From an uncultured Phycicoccus sp. (lineage in GTDB: Bacteria > Actinomycetota > Actinomycetes > Actinomycetales > Dermatophilaceae), in contig NZ_CANLZR010000001.1 of NCBI RefSeq assembly GCF_947495705.1, positions 372,001-436,000 of the forward strand: a stretch of DNA of 64,000 bases, written 5' to 3'. Made by a program: the position numbers and the translations under genes. The notes beneath the pieces were generated by a model. That model saw only the letters and a list, made by a program, of their open reading frames with translations, searched no databases and had not been told where the DNA came from. Position 1 is the first letter of the stretch. Each line of letters opens with the position of its first letter. Of this stretch, positions 1 through 7,345 are shown one piece after another.

Positions 1-1
1 C

Positions 2-415
2 GTCATGGTCGTCATGGACGCCGACCGGTTCGGGGTGTCCCAGCTCCACCAGCTGCGCGGCCGGATCGGGCGCGGCGGCCACCCGGGGCTGTGCCTCCTC
101 GTGACCGGGACCGATGCCGAGCCGGCCCTCACCCGGCTCGCCGCCGTCGCCGGGACCACCGACGGCTTCGAGCTCGCCCGCCTCGACCTGTCGCAGCGCC
201 GCGAGGGCGACATCCTCGGGGCGGCCCAGCACGGCCGGCGCACCCAGCTCGAGTTCCTCCACATCCTCGAGCACGAGGACGTCATCGCCGCCGCCCGCGA
301 GGACGCGTTCGCCCTCGTCGAGGCCGACCCCGAGCTCACCGACCACCCCCTGCTCGCCGCCGCCGTCCGGGCCCGGGTCGACGCCGAGCAGGCCGCCTAC
401 CTGGAGCGCGGATGA
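2..415 (+). CDS. recG: ATP-dependent DNA helicase RecG, C-terminal part (5' end outside window)
   Basis: RecG remodels stalled replication forks and Holliday junctions using ATP. Only the last ~138 codons are present; the reading frame is already open at the window edge, so the gene starts upstream. Visible are the end of the second helicase domain with the arginine-finger motif QLRGRIGRG and the RecG-specific wedge-interacting segment ELARLDLSQRREGDILG followed by a short helical tail, as in other RecG proteins. Its TGA overlaps the ATG of rsmD (ATGA), so the two are translationally coupled, the usual recG-rsmD-coaD order of Actinobacteria. Nothing in the visible part is abnormal. Confidence 0.95.
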   Translation, partial: VMVVMDADRFGVSQLHQLRGRIGRGGHPGLCLLVTGTDAEPALTRLAAVAGTTDGFELARLDLSQRREGDILGAAQHGRRTQLEFLHILEHEDVIAAAREDAFALVEADPELTDHPLLAAAVRARVDAEQAAYLERG

Positions 416-975
416 CCCGCATCATCGCCGGCACGGCCGGGGGCCGGACCCTGCGCACCCCGCCCGGCTCGGGCACCCGGCCGACGAGCGACCGGGTACG
501 CGAGGCGCTGTTCTCGGCGCTCGACGCCCGCGACGCCGTCCGCGGTGCGCGGGTGCTCGACCTCTATGCGGGATCGGGGGCGCTCGGGCTCGAGGCGATG
601 AGCCGGGGCGCCCGCTCGGCGGTGCTCGTCGAGTCCGACCGGCGGGCCGCCGCGACCGTCGGCGCCAACGTCCGCGCCCTCGGCTTCGAGGAGGCCCGCG
701 TCCTGGCCACGACCGTCACGGCCGCGCTCGCACCCGACGCCGCCGAGGACGACGCCGCCGACCTCGTCCTCGTCGACCCGCCGTACGACCTGGGGGAGGA
801 CGCCCTCGCCGCCGTGCTCGGGCGGCTCGTCGAGGGCTGGGCCGCCCCCGGCGCGATGGTCGTCGTCGAGCGCTCCTCGCGCTCCCCGGAGCCCGCCTGG
901 CCGGTCGGCCTCGAGCGGGTCGGCAAGCCCCGGCGGTACGGCGAGACGACGGTCTGGCTCGCCGGCCGGACCTGA
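412..975 (+). CDS. rsmD: 16S rRNA (guanine966-N2)-methyltransferase RsmD
   Basis: Cytoplasmic SAM-dependent methyltransferase that modifies G966 of 16S rRNA during 30S assembly. The 187-residue protein begins MTRIIAGTAGGR, the conserved RsmD N-terminus. It carries SAM motif I VLDLYAGSGALGLEA (about residues 46-60) and the catalytic N/DPPY-type motif LVDPPYD (about residues 121-127). Length matches the family (180-200 aa). The ATG start overlaps the recG stop by four bases; no separate ribosome-binding site is needed. The downstream gap before the hemerythrin gene holds a leaderless promoter. Confidence 0.95.
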   Translation: MTRIIAGTAGGRTLRTPPGSGTRPTSDRVREALFSALDARDAVRGARVLDLYAGSGALGLEAMSRGARSAVLVESDRRAAATVGANVRALGFEEARVLATTVTAALAPDAAEDDAADLVLVDPPYDLGEDALAAVLGRLVEGWAAPGAMVVVERSSRSPEPAWPVGLERVGKPRRYGETTVWLAGRT

Positions 976-1028
976 CCGGCCGGGATCGAAACCGCGGCGC
1001 GACCCCGCAGCGGGGCCGGGCGCTCTGC

Positions 1029-1034
1029 CAGGAT
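1029..1034 (+). promoter_or_regulatory. -10 box (CAGGAT) of leaderless hemerythrin gene
   Basis: CAGGAT ends 6 nt before the ATG at 1041, the spacing at which transcription would begin at or next to the start codon. No Shine-Dalgarno sequence precedes the ATG. The same arrangement recurs at many genes of this window. Confidence 0.5.
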
Positions 1035-1040
1035 GACGGG

Positions 1041-1670
1041 ATGTCCGACTACGAGATCCCCCGCCCCGTCAGTGGCGACGTCCTCGAGGTCATCCTCGAC
1101 GACCACCGCCTGTTCGAGCACCTGCTGCGCGAGTGCCGGCGCACCGACGCCGACCGTGCGGCCGCCCGCGAGGCCCTCGCCGAGGTCCTCGTCGCGCACG
1201 CGACCGCCGAGGAGGAGAAGGTCTACCCGACGCTGCGCCGGAAGGCCGAGGACATCACCGCGCACGAGGCCGAGCACGGTGAGGAGGAGCACGCCGAGAT
1301 CACCGAGGCCCTCCTGGCGTTCCTGCGCTGCGCGGGCACCGACACCCAGAAGTACGACGACGCGCTCGAGGAGCTCGCGACGGTCGTCAACCACCACTCG
1401 AACGAGGAGGAGCAGACCATCCTCAACCCGGCGCGGGAGGAGGTCGCGCTCGACGCCCGCGAGGACCTCGGGGTCGCCTGGCTCACCCGGCGCAACCAGC
1501 TGCTCGAGGAGGGCTGCGCGTCCGAGGAGCAGGTCGCCGCCCTGCTCGAGGAGGCCGTCGCCGAGGGCACCCTCGCGCCGGAGGAGGCCCGCGAGGAGGC
1601 CGAACGGGTCAAGGCCGAGGCCAAGGAGAAGGCCGAGGAGATCGAGGACGCCGCCAAGCAGGGGGGCTGA
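1041..1670 (+). CDS. hemerythrin HHE cation-binding domain protein
   Basis: Predicted di-iron (or other metal) HHE hemerythrin-like protein of 209 residues; a role in O2, NO or redox sensing or iron handling is family knowledge, not shown here. Metal-ligand histidines and acidic residues sit in the four-helix pattern: DDHRLFEHL (about residues 21-29), VAHATAEEEKVYP (about 52-64), HEAEHGEEEH (about 75-84) and VNHHSNEEE (about 117-125). The last ~55 residues are highly charged and predicted coiled coil (EEAREEAERVKAEAKEKAEE), unlike minimal HHE proteins. It sits as a single gene between rsmD and coaD. Exact function unknown. Confidence 0.85.
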   Translation: MSDYEIPRPVSGDVLEVILDDHRLFEHLLRECRRTDADRAAAREALAEVLVAHATAEEEKVYPTLRRKAEDITAHEAEHGEEEHAEITEALLAFLRCAGTDTQKYDDALEELATVVNHHSNEEEQTILNPAREEVALDAREDLGVAWLTRRNQLLEEGCASEEQVAALLEEAVAEGTLAPEEAREEAERVKAEAKEKAEEIEDAAKQGG

Positions 1671-1688
1671 GCGGCGGTGAGGCACTTG

Positions 1689-1694
1689 TAGGGT
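1689..1694 (+). promoter_or_regulatory. -10 box (TAGGGT) of coaD
   Basis: TAGGGT followed by 7 nt and a GTG at 1702. This supports 1702 rather than the in-frame GTG at 1693, which lies inside the -10 box, as the leaderless start. Confidence 0.55.
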
Positions 1695-1701
1695 GCTCGG
1701 C

Positions 1702-2208
1702 GTGAGTGAGCGCGTGCGCCGGGCCGTGTGCCCCGGCTCCTACGACCCGGTGACCCACGGGCACCTCGACGTCGTCGCCCGGGCGGCGGCGCTGTACGAC
1801 GAGGTCGTCGTCGCGGTCCTCCACAACCCCGCCAAGCAGGGCACCTTCACCGTCGAGGAGCGCCTCGCGTTCGTCGAGTCGGCGGTCGCCGACGCCGGGA
1901 TGAGCGACCAGGTACGGGTCCTGTCCTTCGCGGACACGCTCCTGGTCGACGTGTGCCGCGACGTCGGGGCCGACGTCGTCGTCAAGGGCTTCCGCAGCGG
2001 CACCGACGTCGCCTACGAGCTGCCGATGGCGCTGATGAACCGGCACCTCAGCGGGGTCGAGACCGTCTTCCTCCCCGGCGAGCCCTCGCTCGAGCACGTC
2101 TCGAGCTCGCTCGTCAAGGAGGTCGTCCGCTACGGCGGCGACGTCAGCGGGCTCGTCCCGGACGAGGTACGCGACGCCCTCGTCACCCGGCTGCGTGGCG
2201 ACCACTGA
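1702..2208 (+). CDS. coaD: phosphopantetheine adenylyltransferase (PPAT)
   Basis: Penultimate step of coenzyme A synthesis: 4'-phosphopantetheine + ATP to dephospho-CoA. The 168-residue cytoplasmic protein has the nucleotidyltransferase motif CPGSYDPVTHGHLDVV with the TxGH signature, the phosphopantetheine-binding lysine region VVKGFR, and the C-terminal VSSSLVKEV motif, all canonical. Length fits (about 160). Start chosen at GTG 1702 because a TAGGGT -10 box lies just upstream; GTG 1693 is the alternative. Its 3' end overlaps the next gene by 14 bases. Confidence 0.95.
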   Translation: MSERVRRAVCPGSYDPVTHGHLDVVARAAALYDEVVVAVLHNPAKQGTFTVEERLAFVESAVADAGMSDQVRVLSFADTLLVDVCRDVGADVVVKGFRSGTDVAYELPMALMNRHLSGVETVFLPGEPSLEHVSSSLVKEVVRYGGDVSGLVPDEVRDALVTRLRGDH

Positions 2209-4348
2209 CACGGCGCCGGTCGAGGTGCGCCGGCCGCGTCAGCGGCGCGGCTTCCGGCCGGACATCGAGGGGCTGCGGGCCATCGCGATCCTCAGCGTGC
2301 TCGCCTACCACGCCGGCCTGCCGATCCCGGCGGGCTTCGTCGGCGTCGACATCTTCTTCGTCATCTCCGGGTACCTCATCACCACGCTGCTGCTCGTCGA
2401 GCTGGGGCGGACCGGGAAGATCTCGTGGGTGCGGTTCCTCGGGCGCCGGGCCCGCCGCCTGCTCCCCGCCGCGGTGCTCGTGCTCGCCGTCGTCTCCGCC
2501 GTCTCCTACGTCGTCGTCCCGGGGGAGCGGCGTCAGTCCATCGGCCACGACGTCATCGCGGCCGCGGCCTACGTCGTCAACTGGGTCTTCGCCGGGCGCG
2601 AGGTCGACTACCTCGCCTCGGACGCCCGCCCCTCGCCGGTCCAGCACTTCTGGTCGCTGTCGGTCGAGGAGCAGTTCTACGTCCTCTGGCCGGTGCTGCT
2701 CATCGTGCTCGCCTGGGGCGCCCGTCGCTTCGGGCGGCGCCCGGACCGCCGCACGGTCGCGGTGGCGCTCGGGGTGCTCGTCCTCGCCTCCTTCGCCTGG
2801 TCGGTCTACTACTCGTACGCCATGCCCCGCCCGTCCTTCTTCACGACGACGACGCGGGTGTGGGAGCTCGGGGTCGGGGCGCTGCTCGCCGTCTGGCTGA
2901 CGGGGCGGCCCCACCCCGCGAAGCCCGCACCGTGGGTGGCACCGCTCGGCTGGGCCGGCCTCGCCGCCCTCCTCGCCGTCCCGTTCCTCCTCCCCGCCCG
3001 CATCGAGTGGCCCAGCGCCTGGGCGCTCCTGCCGACCCTGCCGACCGCGCTCGTCCTCTGGGTCGGGTGGCAGGGTGCCCGGTTCGGCCCGGTGCGCCTG
3101 CTGGGGACCCGGCCGATGGTGTGGCTGGGCGGGATGTCGTACTCGATCTACCTGTGGCACTGGCCGGCGATCGTCCTCGGGGAGTGGACCGTCGAGTGGC
3201 TCACCGGGGAGCGGATGCCCGGGTGGGCGAAGGTCGCGGTCGCGGCGGCGTCGCTGTGGCCCGCGTGGGTCTCGTGGCGGTACATCGAGCAGCCGATCCA
3301 CCACGGCAGCTTCCTGCGGACCCGCCCGCGGGCCCTCGTCGCGTTCGGGGCGGCGCTCTCGCTCGTCGGGGTGCTCGTCGCGCTGCCGCTGCTGTCGCTC
3401 CGCACGCCGTTCGTGACCGCCCCCGAGGAGGGCGTCCGGCCGCCCCTGGCGACCCTCGGCGCGGCGACCGTCGTGCCCGGCCGGGCCGTCGCCGACACCG
3501 CGGACCCCGGCTGGGTGACGCCCGACCCGCTGCTCGCCGGCAAGGACCGACCCGACGCCGACATCGACCGCTGCCAGGTGGACCACAGCGTCGTCGAGCC
3601 CGTCCGGTGCACGTTCGGGGTGCCGGAGGGCGAGATCACCGTCGCCCTCGTCGGGGACTCCAAGGCGATGCAGTGGCTGCCGGCCCTCCAGGAGCAGGCG
3701 GCGGAGCAGGGGTGGCGCATCGTCACGTACGGGAAGTCGGCCTGCGCGTACGCCGCGGCCCCCGCCACCGAGGGCGGGCGGCCCTACCCGCAGTGCGACG
3801 CCTGGAACGAGGCGGTGCGGTCCGAGCTCACCGCCGACCCGCCGGACGTCGTCGTCACCTCGGGGGTGGCCCGCGGCGCCTGGGACGGGTCCGCGCCCGA
3901 CGCCGACCTCCTGCGCCAGGGCTACGTCGACGCGTGGTCGGGCCTCGTCACGGCCGACGTCCCGGTCGTCGTCGTCGGGGACAGCCCCGTCTCACCCGAC
4001 GACCTCGACATCTGCGCCGCCTGGCACCCGACCGAGCTCGACACCTGCACCTTCCCGGCGGAGCCCGCCGTGGCCGCCAGCGGCCTCCAGGGGCAGGAGG
4101 CCGCGGTGGACGCGGCCGGGGAGGGCGTCACGCTCCTCGACCTCACCCCGTGGATCTGCCCGGGCGGGCAGTGTCCCGTCGTCGTCGGGCATGTCGCCGT
4201 GCACCGGGCCGGTGACCACGTGACGGCGACGTACGCCCGGACCCTGGCGCCCCAGGTCGCGGCGGCCGTGACGGCGGCGCTGCCCGCGGCCGAGGACCCG
4301 GACGAGGACGCCGACGAGGACGCCGATGCGGGCACCGATGCGGGCTGA
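2195..4348 (+). CDS. membrane acyltransferase (OafA/YrhL family) with C-terminal SGNH domain
   Basis: Predicted membrane O-acyltransferase of 717 residues that would acylate a cell-envelope glycan or other surface polymer. The N-terminal half is an acyltransferase-3 domain with about ten membrane helices, the catalytic-type histidine in AYHAGLPIPAGFVGVDIFFV, and the signature HFWSLSVEEQFYVLWP. From about residue 460 an extracytoplasmic SGNH-hydrolase-like domain follows, with the GDS block VALVGDSKAM and a C-terminal histidine region GDHVTATYA. The extreme C-terminus is acidic (DEDADEDADAGTDAG). The GTG start lies inside coaD, suggesting co-translation. Acceptor substrate cannot be told. A second protein of this architecture is at 7346-9271. 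Confidence 0.85.
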   Translation: MATTDTAPVEVRRPRQRRGFRPDIEGLRAIAILSVLAYHAGLPIPAGFVGVDIFFVISGYLITTLLLVELGRTGKISWVRFLGRRARRLLPAAVLVLAVVSAVSYVVVPGERRQSIGHDVIAAAAYVVNWVFAGREVDYLASDARPSPVQHFWSLSVEEQFYVLWPVLLIVLAWGARRFGRRPDRRTVAVALGVLVLASFAWSVYYSYAMPRPSFFTTTTRVWELGVGALLAVWLTGRPHPAKPAPWVAPLGWAGLAALLAVPFLLPARIEWPSAWALLPTLPTALVLWVGWQGARFGPVRLLGTRPMVWLGGMSYSIYLWHWPAIVLGEWTVEWLTGERMPGWAKVAVAAASLWPAWVSWRYIEQPIHHGSFLRTRPRALVAFGAALSLVGVLVALPLLSLRTPFVTAPEEGVRPPLATLGAATVVPGRAVADTADPGWVTPDPLLAGKDRPDADIDRCQVDHSVVEPVRCTFGVPEGEITVALVGDSKAMQWLPALQEQAAEQGWRIVTYGKSACAYAAAPATEGGRPYPQCDAWNEAVRSELTADPPDVVVTSGVARGAWDGSAPDADLLRQGYVDAWSGLVTADVPVVVVGDSPVSPDDLDICAAWHPTELDTCTFPAEPAVAASGLQGQEAAVDAAGEGVTLLDLTPWICPGGQCPVVVGHVAVHRAGDHVTATYARTLAPQVAAAVTAALPAAEDPDEDADEDADAGTDAG

Positions 4349-4382
4349 GCGCACCGGTCCGACCGGCTCCGGACGGTCCGGT

Positions 4383-4411
4383 TTGGGCAGGTGGGCCGGT
4401 GCCGGTAACCT
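4383..4411 (+). promoter_or_regulatory. promoter of the DUF177-rpmF-rnc-mutM operon
   Basis: TTGGGC (4383-4388), 17-bp spacer, TAACCT (4406-4411): a housekeeping-sigma type promoter with optimal spacing. The start would be near 4418, giving a ~50-nt leader before the DUF177 start. The same TTGGGC -35 occurs before ftsY. Confidence 0.6.
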
Positions 4412-4471
4412 TGACCCTCGGTCTGCGTCCGTGCGGCGTGACCCGAACCATCCCGACCACACGTGAAAGCC

Positions 4472-5047
4472 ATGACCCGACTCGACCCGCGCTCGCCCTT
4501 GGTGCTCGACACCAAGCTCGTGGGCCGTCGACCCGGGACGATGCATGAGCTGGAGCGTGAGGCCGCGGCGCCGAGCGACCTCGGTACCGACGTCATCCGC
4601 GTCGAGGAGGGCAGCCCCCTCCTGCTCGACCTGCGGATGGAGTCGGTCGTCGAGGGCGTCCTCGTCACCGGTTCGGTGCGCGGCACGGCGAGCGGCGCCT
4701 GCGTGCGGTGCCTGGACCCCGTCACCGATAAGGTCGACGGGAGGTTCCAGGAGCTGTTCGTTCACGCCGATCGACACGTCCACCACCAGGAGGTGGGGGA
4801 CGAGGACGCCGACGAGGAGCAGCGGATCGAGGACGGCTACATCGACCTCGAACCGGTGATCCGGGACACGGTGGTGCCTGCACTGCCGTTCCAGCCGGTG
4901 TGCCGGCCGGACTGCCCCGGGCTGTGCTCCGTGTGCGGACAGCCGCTCGCGGAGGACCCGGAGCACCAGCACGACCAGATCGACCCCCGATGGGCGGCGC
5001 TCTCGGCCTTGGCCGACCCGCCCACGACGACAGAGAAGAGGACCTGA
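4472..5047 (+). CDS. DUF177 (YceD) family protein
   Basis: Conserved protein of 191 residues that precedes rpmF in most bacteria; plant and bacterial relatives are linked to 23S rRNA accumulation, but the biochemical role is unsettled. Visible are the N-terminal SPLVLDT/GRRPGT segment, the ACVRCLDP block and a C-terminal cysteine cluster ([13 protein letters not shown]) that could bind zinc. The centre is strongly acidic ([12 protein letters not shown]). The ATG at 4472 is preferred because [13 protein letters not shown] matches the usual N-terminus; an in-frame GTG at 4463 is possible. It is separated from rpmF by one base. Confidence 0.85.
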   Translation: MTRLDPRSPLVLDTKLVGRRPGTMHELEREAAAPSDLGTDVIRVEEGSPLLLDLRMESVVEGVLVTGSVRGTASGACVRCLDPVTDKVDGRFQELFVHADRHVHHQEVGDEDADEEQRIEDGYIDLEPVIRDTVVPALPFQPVCRPDCPGLCSVCGQPLAEDPEHQHDQIDPRWAALSALADPPTTTEKRT

Positions 5048-5048
5048 C

Positions 5049-5243
5049 GTGGCCGTTCCGAAGCGGAAGATGTCGCGCTCCAACACCCGCTCGCGCCGCG
5101 CCAACTGGAAGGCGACGGTGGTTGCCACCACGACGTGCCCGCAGTGCAAGGCGCCGACGCAGCCGCACGTCGCGTGCCCGTCGTGCGGCGCGTACAAGGG
5201 CCGCCACTACGGGGTCGCAGAGCGCACCGAGCACCAGGGCTGA
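5049..5243 (+). CDS. rpmF: 50S ribosomal protein bL32
   Basis: Small basic ribosomal protein of the large subunit. The 64-residue sequence begins [17 protein letters not shown], typical of L32, and carries two CxxC pairs (CPQC and CPSC, nine residues apart), so it is the zinc-binding (C+) form rather than the zinc-independent paralogue induced under zinc starvation. It starts with GTG directly after DUF177, within the DUF177-rpmF-rnc operon. Confidence 0.97.
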   Translation: MAVPKRKMSRSNTRSRRANWKATVVATTTCPQCKAPTQPHVACPSCGAYKGRHYGVAERTEHQG

Positions 5244-5255
5244 CCCGGCACTCCG

Positions 5256-6044
5256 ATGGGCAAGGGGTCGGCCGCGGCCGGTGAACTCGCCCCGCTGCGC
5301 CCCGTCGCCGAGCTGGCGGACCACCTCACGGCGGTCACCGGCGTCCCGGTCGACGAGGCGTTGCTGCGGCGTGCCCTGACGCACCGCTCGTACGCGTACG
5401 AGATGGGCGGCCTGCCCCACAACGAGCGCCTCGAGTTCCTCGGCGACTCCGTCCTCGGGCTCGTGGTCACGACGACGCTGTACGAGGCGAACCCCGACGA
5501 CAGCGAGGGGCAGCTCGCGAAGCTGCGGGCCGCCGTCGTCAACATGCGCGCCCTCGCCGACGTCGGGCGCACCCTGGGGCTCGGGGACCACATCTTCCTC
5601 GGCCGCGGCGAGGAGACCACCGGGGGGCGCGACAAGGACTCCATCCTCGCCGACACCGTCGAGGCCGTCATCGGCGCCGTCTACTCGTGCGCCGGCATCG
5701 AGGCCGCCGGCGAGCTCGTCCACCACCTCGTCGACCCGCTGCTCGCCCAGTCCGCGACGCTCGGGGCCGGCCTGGACTGGAAGACGAGCCTCCAGGAGAT
5801 CTGCTCCAAGCACGGTCTGGGCTCGCCCGAGTACAGCGTGACCGAGGACGGACCCGAGCACGCGAAGTCCTTCGACGCGGAGGTCGCCATCGGCGGCACG
5901 CTCCTCGGGCGGGGGGCCGGCCGCACCAAGAAGGTCGCCGAGCAGGAGGCCGCCGCGCATGCGTGGACGGCCATCCGCGACGCCCACGAGGCGCCGGTGC
6001 CGACGGCCGGCCGACCGCTGGTCGACCCCGCGCACGGTGCCTGA
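5256..6044 (+). CDS. rnc: ribonuclease III
   Basis: Double-strand-specific endoribonuclease that processes rRNA precursors and mRNAs. The 262-residue protein has the RNase III signature [16 protein letters not shown] (about residues 51-66), the second catalytic acidic cluster [13 protein letters not shown] (about 131-143), and a C-terminal double-stranded RNA-binding domain (about 170-245) ending [13 protein letters not shown]. Length is slightly longer than E. coli Rnc because of N- and C-terminal extensions. It follows rpmF after 12 bases, and its last bases overlap the mutM GTG by 8 bases. Confidence 0.96.
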   Translation: MGKGSAAAGELAPLRPVAELADHLTAVTGVPVDEALLRRALTHRSYAYEMGGLPHNERLEFLGDSVLGLVVTTTLYEANPDDSEGQLAKLRAAVVNMRALADVGRTLGLGDHIFLGRGEETTGGRDKDSILADTVEAVIGAVYSCAGIEAAGELVHHLVDPLLAQSATLGAGLDWKTSLQEICSKHGLGSPEYSVTEDGPEHAKSFDAEVAIGGTLLGRGAGRTKKVAEQEAAAHAWTAIRDAHEAPVPTAGRPLVDPAHGA

Positions 6045-6900
6045 GCTCCCCGAGGTCGAGGTCGTCCGGCGCGGGCTGGCGCAGCACGTCGAAGGCCGCA
6101 CCCTGGCGGCCGTCGAGCTGCGGGGACATCGCGTGGCCCGCCGCCACCCGGCCGGGCCCACCGATCTCGCGGACCGGCTCGAGGGCCGGCGGGTCGCCGC
6201 CGTCCGCCGTCGCGGCAAGTACCTGTGGTGGGACCTCGAGGACGACCTCGGGCTGCTGCTCCACCTCGGGATGAGCGGCCAGCTGCTCGTCGAGCAGCCC
6301 GACGCCCCGGACGAGAAGCACCTGCACGCGCGGTTCCGGTTCGCCGACGACGGCCCCGAGCTGCGGTTCGTGGACCAGCGCACCTTCGGCGGGCTGGCGC
6401 TCAGCGACCTCGGGGCCGGCGGGGTGCCGGCGACGATCGCGCACATCGCCCCCGACCCGCTGGAGCCCGCGTTCCAGCGGGACGCGGTCGTGCGCCGCGC
6501 CAAGGCCAAGGACAGCGCGGTCAAGCGGGTGCTGCTCGACCAGACGGTCGTCTCGGGCATCGGCAACATCTACGCCGACGAGGCGCTCTGGCGGGCCCAG
6601 GTGCACGGGGAACGACCCGCCAGCGCGCTCACCAAGCCCCGTCTCGGGCTCCTGCTCGACCACGCCGCCGAGGTCATGCGCGAGGCGCTCGGGCAGGGCG
6701 GCACGAGCTTCGACGCGCTGTACGTCAACGTCAACGGCGCGTCGGGGTACTTCGACCGGTCGCTGGCGGCCTACGGTCAGGTCGGCCGGCCGTGCCCGCG
6801 GTGCGGCACCCTCATCCGCCGGGAGCAGTTCATGAACCGTTCCTCCTTCTCGTGCCCGCGCTGCCAGCCCCGGCCACGCCGGGCCCGAGGTCTGCGATGA
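6037..6900 (+). CDS. mutM: formamidopyrimidine-DNA glycosylase
   Basis: Base-excision repair enzyme that removes 8-oxoguanine and formamidopyrimidines and nicks the strand. The 287-residue protein has the essential N-terminal Pro2-Glu3 ([14 protein letters not shown]), the conserved Lys in GKYLWWDL, and a C-terminal zinc finger [10 protein letters not shown]...FSCPRCQ (about residues 250-277) with Arg in NRSSFSC. The GTG start is fixed because the mature enzyme needs Pro at position 2. It overlaps rnc upstream and its TGA overlaps the ATG of the CBS-domain gene, so rnc, mutM and CBS form one translationally coupled unit. Confidence 0.95.
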   Translation: MPELPEVEVVRRGLAQHVEGRTLAAVELRGHRVARRHPAGPTDLADRLEGRRVAAVRRRGKYLWWDLEDDLGLLLHLGMSGQLLVEQPDAPDEKHLHARFRFADDGPELRFVDQRTFGGLALSDLGAGGVPATIAHIAPDPLEPAFQRDAVVRRAKAKDSAVKRVLLDQTVVSGIGNIYADEALWRAQVHGERPASALTKPRLGLLLDHAAEVMREALGQGGTSFDALYVNVNGASGYFDRSLAAYGQVGRPCPRCGTLIRREQFMNRSSFSCPRCQPRPRRARGLR

Positions 6901-7328
6901 CCGCGGTGGCCGGGGACGGGCGACCCGTCGTGGCCGACGCGATGCTGCACGCCCCGACCGTCAGCGCGCCCGGGGCGACCGTCGGCGAGCTGCGGCGGCT
7001 GTTCACCGACGACCACGTGCACGCCGCCCTGCTCGTCGACGCGACCCGGCTCGTGGCGGTGCTCGACCGCGGCGACCTCGCCGGTGCGGCGGAGGGGGAC
7101 GCGGCAGCGGGGCTGGCTCCGCTCGAGGGCCGTACGGTGGGCCCCGGTGAGGACCTCGAGCAGGTGCGCCTGCGGATGGTCGCGCAGGGCATCCGGCGGC
7201 TCGCGGTCGTCGACGACGGCGGAGCGCTGCTCGGGCTGCTCTGCCTGAAGCGGTCGGGCAGCGGGTTCTGCTCCGACGACGACGTGGCGGCCCGCGCGGC
7301 CGAACGGCGCGGCCCCGGCGTCTGCTGA
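6897..7328 (+). CDS. CBS-domain pair protein
   Basis: A 143-residue protein made almost only of two CBS motifs (about residues 8-58 and 68-125), the Bateman module that binds adenine nucleotides in other proteins. Visible landmarks are [35 protein letters not shown] and [20 protein letters not shown]. There is no membrane segment or partner domain, so it would act as a free ligand-sensing subunit; target unknown. It is ATGA-coupled to mutM and ends 17 bases before the convergent acyltransferase gene. Confidence 0.8.
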   Translation: MTAVAGDGRPVVADAMLHAPTVSAPGATVGELRRLFTDDHVHAALLVDATRLVAVLDRGDLAGAAEGDAAAGLAPLEGRTVGPGEDLEQVRLRMVAQGIRRLAVVDDGGALLGLLCLKRSGSGFCSDDDVAARAAERRGPGVC

Positions 7329-7345
7329 GCCGGGCGGGAGCCTGG

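Noticed and set aside
2183-3586. Long minus-strand open frame opposite the first acyltransferase
   Set aside because: Arg/Gly/Pro/Asp-rich shadow caused by high GC at third positions; the plus-strand frame has clear acyltransferase motifs and helices.
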